A stretch of DNA of 64,000 bases from Bacteroidota bacterium (GTDB lineage: Bacteria; Bacteroidota; Bacteroidia; Cytophagales; Cyclobacteriaceae): positions 17,644 through 81,643 of the forward strand of contig JAEZGH010000194.1 in NCBI GenBank assembly GCA_023417065.1. Reading direction: 5' to 3'. This document shows, piece after piece, positions 25,139-33,682 of the stretch. Under the pieces are notes generated by a model. It was given only the letters and a program-made list of their open reading frames with translations, was not told the origin of the DNA and did no database searches. How positions within the stretch are numbered: position 1 is the stretch's first letter; each line of letters begins with the position of its first letter. The position numbers were made by a program, and so were the translations under genes.

Positions 25139-26860
25139 ATGGAAACAGTAGAGAAAATAACGCGCCCGGTAAGGAAATTCCTGCCGGAAGACTTCAAGGT
25201 GACAACATGGGAATCTCTAGAGTCATTCTTCAATGAGTTGCTCAATCGTTCCATCGGGTCGCCGGATGAGCTGAAGCAATGGTTCTCTGACCGCAGCGAA
25301 CTAGAGTCAGTAATCAGTGAAGACCTCGCATGGCGTTACATCAGGATGACCTGCTACACAGAAAATAAAGAATACCTCCAGGCATACCAGGATTTCATTC
25401 AGCATATACAGCCAAAGATTTCTCCCGTCGTCGACGCATTGAACAAGAAGGCAGCCGCGTCTCCTTACCTGCCGGAACTGGAAAGATTAACAGGTTTTGA
25501 TATCATGATTCGAAATCTGAAAAAGGAAATTGAAATCTTCCGGGAGCAGAATGTTCCGCTGTTTACGGAAATCAATACTGAGACACAAAAGTACGCGCAG
25601 ATTGCCGGTGCCATGACGATTGAGCACGATGGCAAGGAATTGACGTTGCCCCAGGCCTCAGTACTGTTGATGTCGACAGACAGGAACCTCCGTAAATCTG
25701 TTTATGACAAAATAACTGAGCGCCGGCTCCGCGATAAGGATGAACTCGATTCGCTGTTTACCAAACTAATCGGGCTTCGGCATCAGGTTGCCGTAAACGC
25801 AGGATTTAAAAACTTCCGCGATTATATGTTCCGCGCTCTGGGCCGGTTCGATTACACTCCTCAGGATTGCTTTGATTTCCATCAGGCGATACAACGGGAA
25901 GTTGTTCCAATGCTGAATGATCTTTCGGTAGAGCGTAAAGCTGCGCTGAAAGTCGACACCCTTCGTCCGTGGGATAAGGCTGTTGACCCCGAGGGACGCG
26001 ATGCGCTCAAGGCATTTTCCGATGGCAAGGAACTGGCGGAAAAAACTATTGAAGTATTTACTAAACTCGATCCCTATCTGGGGCAATGTCTTGCAATCAT
26101 GCGTGAGATGGGCCACCTCGATCTGGAAAGCCGCAAGGGAAAAGCTCCGGGAGGATACAATTATCCGCTTGCAGAAATCGGCGTTCCGTTCATCTTCATG
26201 AATGCCACTTCTACACTTCGCGACATGGTTACCATCATGCACGAAGGCGGTCACGCAATTCACAATTTCCTTACGCGCGATCTGGAACTCAACGATTTCA
26301 AATCAACGCCTTCTGAAGTAGCTGAACTCGCATCAATGTCGATGGAGTTGATATCGATGGATCATTGGGATACATTCTTCTCCAATGACGAGGACCTCAA
26401 ACGCGCCAAGCGCGAACATCTCGAAGATATTATCGAAACACTTCCCTGGGTGGCAACCATCGACAAGTTTCAGCATTGGATCTACGAACATCCCGGTCAC
26501 TCCGAAGACGAACGGAAGTCGGCATGGAACCGAATATTTGCTGAATTCTCCGACAGTGAAACCGATTGGTCAGGACTTCAATCTGCGAAGGACTATCTGT
26601 GGCAAAAACAATTACACCTTTACGAAGTTCCATTTTACTATATCGAATATGGTATGGCCCAACTGGGAGCAATTGCTGTGTGGCGTAACTACCGCAAGGA
26701 TCCGAAGCTTGGATTGCAAGGCTACCAAAACGCGCTCAAGTTAGGATACCTGAAATCAATACCGGAGATATATGCCGCAGCCAATATCAAATTTGATTTC
26801 AGCTCAGCATACATTAAAGAACTCATGGATTTTGTTAAAGCCGAACTGGCTGCAATCTGA
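25139..26860 (+). CDS. M3 family oligoendopeptidase (PepF-like)
   Basis: 573 residues. Cytoplasmic zinc peptidase acting on oligopeptides. The zinc motif is IMHEGGHAIHNF (HExxH), and the downstream Glu is in FKSTPSEVAELASMSMEL. C-terminal substrate-binding Tyr and His residues are typical of the family (YYIEYGMAQLGA). No signal peptide. Followed two bases later by an SDR gene, probably co-transcribed without an obvious functional link. Confidence 0.92.
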   Translation: METVEKITRPVRKFLPEDFKVTTWESLESFFNELLNRSIGSPDELKQWFSDRSELESVISEDLAWRYIRMTCYTENKEYLQAYQDFIQHIQPKISPVVDALNKKAAASPYLPELERLTGFDIMIRNLKKEIEIFREQNVPLFTEINTETQKYAQIAGAMTIEHDGKELTLPQASVLLMSTDRNLRKSVYDKITERRLRDKDELDSLFTKLIGLRHQVAVNAGFKNFRDYMFRALGRFDYTPQDCFDFHQAIQREVVPMLNDLSVERKAALKVDTLRPWDKAVDPEGRDALKAFSDGKELAEKTIEVFTKLDPYLGQCLAIMREMGHLDLESRKGKAPGGYNYPLAEIGVPFIFMNATSTLRDMVTIMHEGGHAIHNFLTRDLELNDFKSTPSEVAELASMSMELISMDHWDTFFSNDEDLKRAKREHLEDIIETLPWVATIDKFQHWIYEHPGHSEDERKSAWNRIFAEFSDSETDWSGLQSAKDYLWQKQLHLYEVPFYYIEYGMAQLGAIAVWRNYRKDPKLGLQGYQNALKLGYLKSIPEIYAAANIKFDFSSAYIKELMDFVKAELAAI

Positions 26861-26862
26861 TC

Positions 26863-27609
26863 ATGAAGCGAGTATTGCTGGTTACGGGAGGAAGCCGGGG
26901 TATTGGCGCGGCCATCGCGCGCCTCGCTGCTCACCGTGGTTATGCTGTAGCAATTAATTACGTTTCACGCGACGATGAAGCGAATACACTCGTTGGTGGA
27001 ATAACCAGAAAAGGTGGAGAAGCAATTGCGGTAAAGGCAGATCTTGCTAACGAATCAGATATAGTGCGGATGTTTGCTGAAGTAGATGAGAAACTCGGCA
27101 CTGTCACCGATCTCGTGAACAATGCCGGCATACTGGAGCGTCAATCAGAGGTGAAGAATATTTCTGCGGAAAGGATACGACGCATTTTCGCCGTGAACGC
27201 AATTGCACCCATGCTTTGTTCACAGGAAGCGATCCGGCGTATGGCGTTGAGCAACGGCGGGGGTGGGGGAAACATCGTGAATATTTCATCAACGGCGGTT
27301 AAACAAGGCGGTCCTTTTAACTACGTTGACTATGCAGCTTCCAAGGGAGCGCTTGAAGTTTTCACATTGGGATTAGCCAAAGAGCTTGCCGCTGATGGCA
27401 TCCGGGTCAACGCAGTGCGTCCCGGAATGGTCTATACTGAAATTCATGCTTCAGGAGGCGATGCGCACCGCGTGGATAAGGTGAAGGATACGATTCCAAT
27501 GAAGCGAGGAGGTAATCCTGATGAAATCGCGCAAGCTGCGCTTTGGCTGCTTTCAGAAGAAGCGTCCTACTGTACTGGATCTATCTTAGATGTCTCAGGC
27601 GGGAAGTAA
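26863..27609 (+). CDS. SDR family oxidoreductase
   Basis: 248 residues, classical short-chain dehydrogenase. TGGSRGIGAA is the NAD(P) loop, NNAG follows strand 4, Ser lies in NISSTAV and the catalytic Tyr-Lys in YVDYAASKGALE. VRPGMVYTEIH and SYCTGSILDVSGG complete the fold. An Arg after the first strand (NYVSRDDEA) suggests NADP preference. The substrate cannot be deduced. Starts two bases after the M3 peptidase gene. Confidence 0.9.
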   Translation: MKRVLLVTGGSRGIGAAIARLAAHRGYAVAINYVSRDDEANTLVGGITRKGGEAIAVKADLANESDIVRMFAEVDEKLGTVTDLVNNAGILERQSEVKNISAERIRRIFAVNAIAPMLCSQEAIRRMALSNGGGGGNIVNISSTAVKQGGPFNYVDYAASKGALEVFTLGLAKELAADGIRVNAVRPGMVYTEIHASGGDAHRVDKVKDTIPMKRGGNPDEIAQAALWLLSEEASYCTGSILDVSGGK

Positions 27610-27614
27610 TCCGA

Positions 27615-27968
27615 CTATTCAATAGTCTTAAAGTTCGTCAGGATATAACCAGTCGGCATCGCGCCAACGTCCACCATTTCCTGGAGGTCAACCTCAATTC
27701 GGCTTTCTTTCTTGGGCATCTCTCGCCCCGGAAGATGTACCAGCAGCTCGTCACCGAGAGCTGGCGTTAAATAGATTCCGCTTGAAAACGAAATCACTTC
27801 CTCAACTTCCAGAAGTACATAGTCTTCATCAAGATCTTTAACATGCGCGATTAAGCGTATGGAATGCGAAGAGACAGTGGGAAAAGAATCCGCAGAAAGC
27901 AGCGTGCCCTGTGAGTTTGATCCGAAACAGGGTAGAAAGAGATAAGCTATCAGTACGGCAACCTTCAT
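27615..27968 (-). CDS. Hypothetical exported protein, 117 residues
   Basis: From ATG 27968 the protein begins MKVAVLIAYLFLPCFGSNSQG, a short signal peptide whose cysteine does not fit a good lipobox. The mature part is beta-rich (HVKDLDEDYVLLEVEEVISFSSGIYLTPALGDELLVHL), perhaps one small beta-barrel domain. An in-frame GTG at 28025 gives a less natural start. It converges on the SDR gene and follows marR by 89 bases. No known family recognised. Confidence 0.62.
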   Translation of the reverse strand: MKVAVLIAYLFLPCFGSNSQGTLLSADSFPTVSSHSIRLIAHVKDLDEDYVLLEVEEVISFSSGIYLTPALGDELLVHLPGREMPKKESRIEVDLQEMVDVGAMPTGYILTNFKTIE

Positions 27969-28057
27969 ACACAATGACACTTTGCCATCTCCGTGCAAAT
28001 CTGTTGCCCGCGAATCCAGTCGCACTTTTGAGGTGAATGCGCTAATGTGTGGGATAA

Positions 28058-28504
28058 TTACCCCCTTGCCCGATCGAGGAGATCGCTGAGGAGGGTAGCT
28101 TCTTCGCTGGACAATTTCAACAAATTGTCGAGCTCCTGCCGGTGAGGTTGCAGCTTTTCAAGAAGCGCCAAACCATCCGTTGTAATGAAGATATCGCTTG
28201 CCCGTTTGTCTACAGGGCAGACTTTTCGCTCGACGAGACCTTTTCCGGCCAGACGATCAAGTAGCCGCGATACATCAGAGTTTTTGTCGAGCATCCTGGA
28301 CTTAATCTCGGTTCCCGATATGCCCTTTGGGTAGCAGCCTTTAAGAATACGGAGAATGTTGAATTGCTGCGAAGTGATGCCAAAGGGTTTGAAGAAATCC
28401 TGTTGCCGGCTCATCACCCAGTTGGAGGTGAAGATAAGATTGATCAACGCTTTCTGATGCGGTGACGAAAAACGCGGTTGTTTAATTTCTTCTTCGAGTT
28501 TCAT
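28058..28504 (-). CDS. MarR family transcriptional regulator
   Basis: 148 residues with the MarR winged helix: FGITSQQFNILRILKG, LDKNSDVSRLLDRLAGKGLVERKVCPVDKRASDIFITTDG. The wing arginine-rich stretch (DKRASD) is the usual signature. It lies downstream of yceI on the same strand, 49 bases away, separated by a strong hairpin. It likely controls its own operon through the palindrome at 29181-29194. Effector unknown. Confidence 0.92.
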   Translation of the reverse strand: MKLEEEIKQPRFSSPHQKALINLIFTSNWVMSRQQDFFKPFGITSQQFNILRILKGCYPKGISGTEIKSRMLDKNSDVSRLLDRLAGKGLVERKVCPVDKRASDIFITTDGLALLEKLQPHRQELDNLLKLSSEEATLLSDLLDRARG

Positions 28505-28517
28505 TCCGTATAAAGCA

Positions 28518-28545
28518 AAAGCAGAAGAGTTTCCTCTTCTGCTTT
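28518..28545 (-). terminator. Strong hairpin between yceI and marR
   Basis: A perfect 12-base-pair stem (28518-28529 with 28534-28545) is closed by a four-base loop that reads GAAA on the transcript, a stable GNRA tetraloop. The 3' arm ends in TTT and is followed by TGCTTT, a weak U-tract, and the marR ATG lies 13 bases on. It may partly terminate or stabilise the yceI mRNA and lower marR expression. Confidence 0.7.
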
Positions 28546-28553
28546 CGTAAGAT

Positions 28554-29132
28554 TTATGCTTTCTTATCCAACTCCACTTTAATATCCAGCTCTACTTCAT
28601 CACCTACGACCAGCTCACCGCCGGGAGCTTTATTGCTCCAGGTAAGTCCGTAGTCCTGACGATTGATGGATCCTCTGAATTTGAAACCAGATTTAGTACC
28701 GCGGCCAGTATTTACAGTTTGTCCGCCTGTTACGTCGAATTCCACTTTCTTTGTAACTCCCTTCATCGTGAAGTCGCCTTTCAACTTGTATTTCGCACCG
28801 TTTTTAACCAGCGTACCTTTGAATGTGATTTCAGGATGTTTTTCAGCATCGAAAAAATCAGGTGATTTCAGGTGACCATCACGTCTTTCGTTGTCAGTAT
28901 CGATAGAGGCTACTTTCGCTGTGAATGTTACTTCTGCGCCGTCGAAGTCGTTTTCAGACTTTGTAACGACAGTACCCTGATAGTCTTTGAACTTTCCTTC
29001 TGTTTCAGCTACCGCCATGTGGGTCACGCTAAAGCCAATTTTGGAGTGTACGTTGTCGATGGTCCAAGTAGTTTGTGCAAAAACGGCAGAGCTGCTGACC
29101 ACCAGTGCGATTAGAAAGTTGATTTTTTTCAT
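28554..29132 (-). CDS. YceI family periplasmic lipid-binding protein
   Basis: 192 residues from ATG 29132. Signal peptide MKKINFLIALVVSSSAVFAQ, then the YceI lipocalin-like barrel: TWTIDNVHSKIGFSVTHM, FDAEKHPEITFKGT, YKLKGDFTMKGVTKKVEFDV and GLTWSN near the end. Members bind polyisoprenoid-type lipids; the cellular role is often stress-related. The frame extends 17 codons upstream, but the signal peptide fixes the start. First gene of a two-gene unit with marR. Confidence 0.93.
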   Translation of the reverse strand: MKKINFLIALVVSSSAVFAQTTWTIDNVHSKIGFSVTHMAVAETEGKFKDYQGTVVTKSENDFDGAEVTFTAKVASIDTDNERRDGHLKSPDFFDAEKHPEITFKGTLVKNGAKYKLKGDFTMKGVTKKVEFDVTGGQTVNTGRGTKSGFKFRGSINRQDYGLTWSNKAPGGELVVGDEVELDIKVELDKKA

Positions 29133-29156
29133 AAGTGTGTGTGTTTCTTTTTGTGC

Positions 29157-29194
29157 AAGTATATAGAAAAAAATCATGTGCATGTTTAAACATG
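29157..29194 (-). promoter_or_regulatory. yceI-marR promoter with a 14-base perfect palindrome
   Basis: CATGTTTAAACATG (29181-29194) is a perfect palindrome. On the minus strand a TATACTTG (29157-29164) approximates the -7 consensus with one mismatch, which places the palindrome over the -33 region, a good site for repression. Similar half-sites (ACAAGTTAA) lie just upstream. Its position before a marR operon suggests a MarR operator. Confidence 0.6.
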
Positions 29195-29260
29195 TAAAAA
29201 TTAACTTGTAAATACTTGATGATCAGATCAAAACATTTCGAATCCCCTTATTTCTCCGGG

Positions 29261-29977
29261 CTACAGTTTCAGATAAAAGTCCCGTGAAAGGGACTTGAAA
29301 TCCTCCGTCCATTCGGTGCCGTCCGCATACATTATTAGTTCACTGCGGGAAGTCTCCGATTCATGAAACACAAACTCCATCAGCCAGCGCTCGATCGGTT
29401 TTCCTGCTCGTGGGCGGAATTCACAGAGACGTGAGCAAAACAGTCCTCGCTGGATGGCGTACTCGCGCAGTATCGCCCCTTCTACAGGTGGAATTATCAA
29501 ACTGAATTTCCCATCGGCTTCCAGCAAGTCGACCACAGCGTCTATCAGATCCTTAAATGAAAGCGAAGCAGTATGTCGCGCCTCCTTGCGACGCTTGTCG
29601 GGGGGAAGGAAACTGTTAACAAAGAATGGCGGATTTGAAATGATGTGATCGAATTTGAAGTCTGGACGAAACTCCTGGATCCTGCCCGAATGAACCTTCA
29701 CCTTATCCGGCCATGGAGAAGCGGCAACATTTCGCATCGCCTGGTCAGCGGCTTCGGGCTCTGCTTCTACGGCGTGTATAACAGCATCGGCGTCGGTACG
29801 TTGAGCAAGCATCAGTGCGATGACCCCCGAGCCGGTTCCGATATCTAATAATCGTTTTGCGCTAACAACCTCTACCCAGCATCCGACGAGCACACCATCA
29901 GTGCCTACTTTCATTGCTGCACCGGTGTGCTCAATTGAGAATTGCTTGAACTGGAAGTAAGGATTCTTTTTTTGCAT
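29261..29977 (-). CDS. trmN6: tRNA1(Val) (adenine(37)-N6)-methyltransferase
   Basis: 238 residues. Begins FQFKQFSIEHTGAAMKVGTDGVLVGCWV, with LLDIGTGSGVIALMLAQR as the SAM-binding motif and ISNPPFFVNS as the NPPF catalytic motif of N6-adenine methyltransferases. The layout matches the YfiC/TrmN6 family, which modifies A37 of tRNA-Val. Divergent from the Gfo/Idh gene with about 50 bases between the starts. Confidence 0.88.
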   Translation of the reverse strand: MQKKNPYFQFKQFSIEHTGAAMKVGTDGVLVGCWVEVVSAKRLLDIGTGSGVIALMLAQRTDADAVIHAVEAEPEAADQAMRNVAASPWPDKVKVHSGRIQEFRPDFKFDHIISNPPFFVNSFLPPDKRRKEARHTASLSFKDLIDAVVDLLEADGKFSLIIPPVEGAILREYAIQRGLFCSRLCEFRPRAGKPIERWLMEFVFHESETSRSELIMYADGTEWTEDFKSLSRDFYLKL

Positions 29978-30026
29978 GCTTGCAAATATGCTTATTTTAC
30001 CATCATTAAGTCAAACAAACACTTTT

Positions 30027-31019
30027 ATGGCCGAAAAGATCCGTTGGGGGATTCTTGGATGTGGAAACATCGCGAAAAAATTTGCCGCCGATTTGCCGAG
30101 AGTCAGAGAGGCAGAACTCGTGGCAGTAGCATCGCGCGATGAACAGCGTGCGAAGGATTTTGCGGAACAGTTTGGTGCATCGCAGTTCTATACAGACTAC
30201 GAAGACCTCGTCAGGTCGTCGGTTGATGTGATCTACATTGCCACACCGCACGGGTTTCATTACGAACACGTGATGTTGTGCCTGAAGTACAGAAAGGCTG
30301 TGCTTTGTGAAAAAGCGTTTGCTATAAACTACCGGCAGGCTTCCGAAATGATCAATTATGCACGTGAGCACAACATCTTCATTATGGAGGCATTCTGGAG
30401 CAAGTTTCTGCCGCAGTATAAGAAAGTAATTGAACTTCTCGACGGCGGTGTTATTGGCGACATTCGATGGTTTCAGGCAGATTTTGGATTCAAGGCTCCT
30501 GATCCCTTGCCTCAGCGCCTATACGATCCGTTGCTTGGTGGAGGAGCTCTTCTCGATATTGGCATTTATCCCGTGTTCTTTGCTCAGTCGTTGTTTGGCA
30601 AGCCATTGCAAATATCCGCGTCAATGACACCTTATCCTTCGGGCGTAGACGAACAGATTTGCATGAGTCTTGTTCACCCCCAGAATATCATTTCTTCTCT
30701 CACGGGCACTTTCGCGGTCGAAACTCCCGTTCAGGCTGTGATATCAGGAACACTGGGACGCATTGAAATCCGGAACCGTTTTCACAATCCGGCATCAACG
30801 ATCTGGCTGGTACTGGGAAAAGATGGGAAACCGGAGGAGCAGGAAGTTTACCGCGAAGACGGCTCTGGCTACCAGTTTGAAGCGCAGCATGTAACGGATT
30901 GCCTACTGCGCGGTGTCACTGAAAGCCCTGTTATGACGCATCAGGATACGCTCGACCTGATGGAAACACTGGATGCTATTCGCAAGGCATGTGGTATCCA
31001 TTACGAGGCGGATCGCTAG
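30027..31019 (+). CDS. Gfo/Idh/MocA family oxidoreductase
   Basis: 330 residues from ATG 30027 (MAEKIRWGILGCGNIAKKF), which gives the GxGxxA Rossmann loop. YIATPHGFHYEH and CEKAFAIN (variant of the EKP motif) follow, then a C-terminal beta-sheet domain with GGGALLDIGIYPV. Cytoplasmic, no signal peptide. The family oxidises sugars or diols with NAD(P); the motif style resembles dihydrodiol-dehydrogenase-like members. The frame opens 17 codons upstream, but that part is unlikely to be translated. Confidence 0.86.
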   Translation: MAEKIRWGILGCGNIAKKFAADLPRVREAELVAVASRDEQRAKDFAEQFGASQFYTDYEDLVRSSVDVIYIATPHGFHYEHVMLCLKYRKAVLCEKAFAINYRQASEMINYAREHNIFIMEAFWSKFLPQYKKVIELLDGGVIGDIRWFQADFGFKAPDPLPQRLYDPLLGGGALLDIGIYPVFFAQSLFGKPLQISASMTPYPSGVDEQICMSLVHPQNIISSLTGTFAVETPVQAVISGTLGRIEIRNRFHNPASTIWLVLGKDGKPEEQEVYREDGSGYQFEAQHVTDCLLRGVTESPVMTHQDTLDLMETLDAIRKACGIHYEADR

Positions 31020-31055
31020 AACAGGTGCAAAAGATTGGTCAGCAGCGCCGGCGTT

Positions 31056-32438
31056 TTACTTCGGTAGTGCTGATAGTACACCCTCGACCAATGCCGCGTG
31101 ATCGAAGTTGCCATGGTGGGTGACGCCAAGTCTTACAATCACAACCTTCCTGGAGGGGATGACGGTAACGGAGTTTTCTTCAAAGCCATCGAAGAGATAC
31201 GCATCGTTCGGCAGGCCAGGATACTTGACCAACGACGCATCACCTTTTTTTCCCGCATTTAGCCAGATTTGGGCACCATACTCCTGCAGGGGGGCGGCCT
31301 CTGCCGGTGTGATGGAGTACGTAACCCATCCCTCAGGAAGGATGCGCTCGCCGTTCCACATACCATCATTCAGATATAAGAATCCAAATCTGGCCCAGTC
31401 GCGGGCTGACGCGTACCCGTATGATGAACCAACAAACGTTCCGGATGCGTCTAACTCCAGCGTTGTATTAACCATGCCAATCCGGTGAAACAGCTTTTTG
31501 TACGGAAAACTGTAGTATGCTGTGTCGCTCACAACGTGGCGGATCATCCGTGACAGAATGTTGGTGGTTCCGCTGGAGTATTCGAAATGCGTTCCGGGTT
31601 CATACTCCAGTTTTCTTGACGCTGCGTATCGCCCCTTGTCGTCGCTTTTAATGAACATGTTATGAAAGTCGGACGTGGGTACAAAGTAGCTTTCCTGCCA
31701 CGCCAGGCCACTGCTCGCCTGAAGGAGGTTATTAAGTGTTATGCGAGATCTTTCGTCGTCTTTCCACTCGGGAATGGGAGGAGCCTGATCCAGTTCAAGT
31801 TTTCCTTCCTTTACAAGGATGCCCACCAACGCGTTAATGATACTCTTGGTCATTGACCATCCCATATGTGGCGTGCGGTGATCGAATCCATCAGCGTATT
31901 GCTCAGCGACGAGTTTGCCATCGTATAGAACCACTACCGCATGCGTATTCACAGGTTTGTCCGGATCCGGTGATGCAAAAGCTTTATCGACGACCTGTTT
32001 GAGCAACGCATAGTCTATCTGCGGGTGCAGCTCCGTGGGAATCATATCGCCAGAAGGCCAGGAAATTGTATCAGGATTCAATCCCGCTATGGGGCGAGTC
32101 AGACTCTGACTGCGGACCTCCGGCTCAGGCTGTTCTGCCAGCAGGGTGCAGCCAAACCCATCGCGATATATTGCTTTGCTGGTCTTCCACAGTATTGTTG
32201 CAGATACAGTTGAATCCTCGTAATTGATGCGTATGTCCCCGGAGCTTAATCCCGGGAATACCTGCAGTTCTTTGCTGACTACACTTTCAGGTGTGCGCCC
32301 CGACAGGAAGACACAGGAACACATAATTTTTGCGTCCATACCCGCCATAACGGGAGGGAAAAACCATACGACATAACCAAATGCAACAACAAGGACCGCC
32401 AGAAACAGGACGAGGAGGGTACGAAATATCTTTTTCAT
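31056..32438 (-). CDS. Beta-lactamase-family serine hydrolase
   Basis: 460 residues from ATG 32438. One N-terminal hydrophobic segment (KIFRTLLVLFLAVLVVAFGYVVWFF) anchors or exports it. The SxxK motif is in MGWSMTKSIINA and a YxS-type motif in FEYSSGTTNIL; HHG near the end replaces the KTG triad of true beta-lactamases. This pattern is shared with esterases and D-aminopeptidases (class C-like), so antibiotic hydrolysis is not implied. Convergent with the oxidoreductase gene. Confidence 0.85.
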   Translation of the reverse strand: MKKIFRTLLVLFLAVLVVAFGYVVWFFPPVMAGMDAKIMCSCVFLSGRTPESVVSKELQVFPGLSSGDIRINYEDSTVSATILWKTSKAIYRDGFGCTLLAEQPEPEVRSQSLTRPIAGLNPDTISWPSGDMIPTELHPQIDYALLKQVVDKAFASPDPDKPVNTHAVVVLYDGKLVAEQYADGFDHRTPHMGWSMTKSIINALVGILVKEGKLELDQAPPIPEWKDDERSRITLNNLLQASSGLAWQESYFVPTSDFHNMFIKSDDKGRYAASRKLEYEPGTHFEYSSGTTNILSRMIRHVVSDTAYYSFPYKKLFHRIGMVNTTLELDASGTFVGSSYGYASARDWARFGFLYLNDGMWNGERILPEGWVTYSITPAEAAPLQEYGAQIWLNAGKKGDASLVKYPGLPNDAYLFDGFEENSVTVIPSRKVVIVRLGVTHHGNFDHAALVEGVLSALPK

Positions 32439-32515
32439 AGGTTGAAGTCGTCCAAAATAGAAATATTTACGATCGAAGTCGAAAGATTCAGCGGACAAGA
32501 TGTAACGTTGCGCCT

Positions 32516-33355
32516 ATGGGATCGCCGAGAATGAGGAACGAAGCCTTGCTGGAATTCCTGGAATCAAAGGTCAGCCAGTACAACACGCCGGATTTTATTG
32601 AAAATGATCCGGTGAGCATTCCCCATAGTTTCTCGAAGCCTCAGGATATAGAGATTGCGGGTTTTTTCGCGGCCGTTTTTGCCTGGGGGCAGCGCCCCAC
32701 GATAATCAAAAAGTGCCGTGAGCTCCTGGCAATGATGGACAACGACCCGCACAACTTCGTGCTGGGTCACTCTGAACGGGACCTGAGGCGACTTCTGTCT
32801 TTCCGTCATCGGACGTTCAACGCGACGGATACGCTTTATTTCGTGCGGTTCTTCAACTGGTTTTACAGCGCGCATACATCTCTGTCGGAAGCTTTTTTGG
32901 TGTCGCCGTCCGATCTGCATGTCGGGCCGGCCCTTACGAGTTTTCATAATCTGTTCTTCAGCCTCCCCGAATTTCCGGAACGGACAAAGAAGCACATTGC
33001 CACCCCCGAACGAAAATCAACCTGTAAACGGATCAATATGTACCTGCGGTGGATGGTCCGCCATGACAATCAAGGGGTTGACTTCGGACTTTGGCGCAAT
33101 ATCCGGCCCAATCAGCTGGTTTGCCCGTTCGACCTGCACGTTGACAGGATTTCACGCAGACTCCGGCTAATCCGCCGGAAGCAAACCGACTGGCTCACAG
33201 CGCTGGAGTTGACTGAAGCGCTCAGAAAGTTTGACCCTGATGATCCCGTAAAGTATGACTTCGCACTTTTCGGCCTGGGCGTGAATGAATTTTCCGGGCC
33301 TGTTGGACGGTCCCAGCTTCGCGGGTTGTTCAAAATGTCCCGGCGGCCGCGTTAG
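32516..33355 (+). CDS. TIGR02757 family (DUF2400) protein
   Basis: 279 residues. The segments IPHSFSKPQDIEIAGFFAAVFAWG, FRHRTFNATDTLYFVRFF and KRINMYLRWMVRHD, followed by CPFDLHVDRISRRL, match the conserved TIGR02757 pattern. The final segment resembles the helix-hairpin-helix DNA-glycosylase fold, so a DNA-repair role has been suspected; there is no experimental anchor here. Divergent from the serine hydrolase, about 80 bases between starts. Confidence 0.85.
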   Translation: MGSPRMRNEALLEFLESKVSQYNTPDFIENDPVSIPHSFSKPQDIEIAGFFAAVFAWGQRPTIIKKCRELLAMMDNDPHNFVLGHSERDLRRLLSFRHRTFNATDTLYFVRFFNWFYSAHTSLSEAFLVSPSDLHVGPALTSFHNLFFSLPEFPERTKKHIATPERKSTCKRINMYLRWMVRHDNQGVDFGLWRNIRPNQLVCPFDLHVDRISRRLRLIRRKQTDWLTALELTEALRKFDPDDPVKYDFALFGLGVNEFSGPVGRSQLRGLFKMSRRPR

Positions 33356-33682
33356 TTGGTCTGGTCAATAGGGCAGACGTTATTTTAATGATAGCGCACG
33401 GGGCGTCGCGATGGCGAAACAACCCGCTCGTCATGGCGCTTACACACAATGCCTTGTGCCTTATATATAAGGAGTCCTATAACGGAGAAAGTTAATTATA
33501 ATGATTCTAAATTACTCAGGGCTATCATCGAGTTAATGTTCCATTTTTTACCTTTCGGCTCTTTTTGCAGAAGGTGCAAAATCGATCAGGATTTTAGTGT
33601 TACGACTTAAATTAAATTTGAAATAATGCGTTCCGATAGTAGATTTGCGCTGCTTGTTTTGAAAACGGACATTAATCCCATC
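33356..33682 (+). promoter_or_regulatory. Upstream region of the ACIII-oxidase operon
   Basis: A 327-base non-coding stretch. TAAATTTG at 33613-33620 fits the -7 consensus and would start transcription about 55 bases before actA. The upstream part is AT-rich with no good -33 box, and no operator-like palindrome was seen. This is the probable main promoter for the respiratory genes to 48959. Confidence 0.45.

Noticed and set aside
31056..32438. Class C beta-lactamase
   Set aside because: SxxK is present but the KTG-type triad is replaced by HHG, as in esterase-like relatives.
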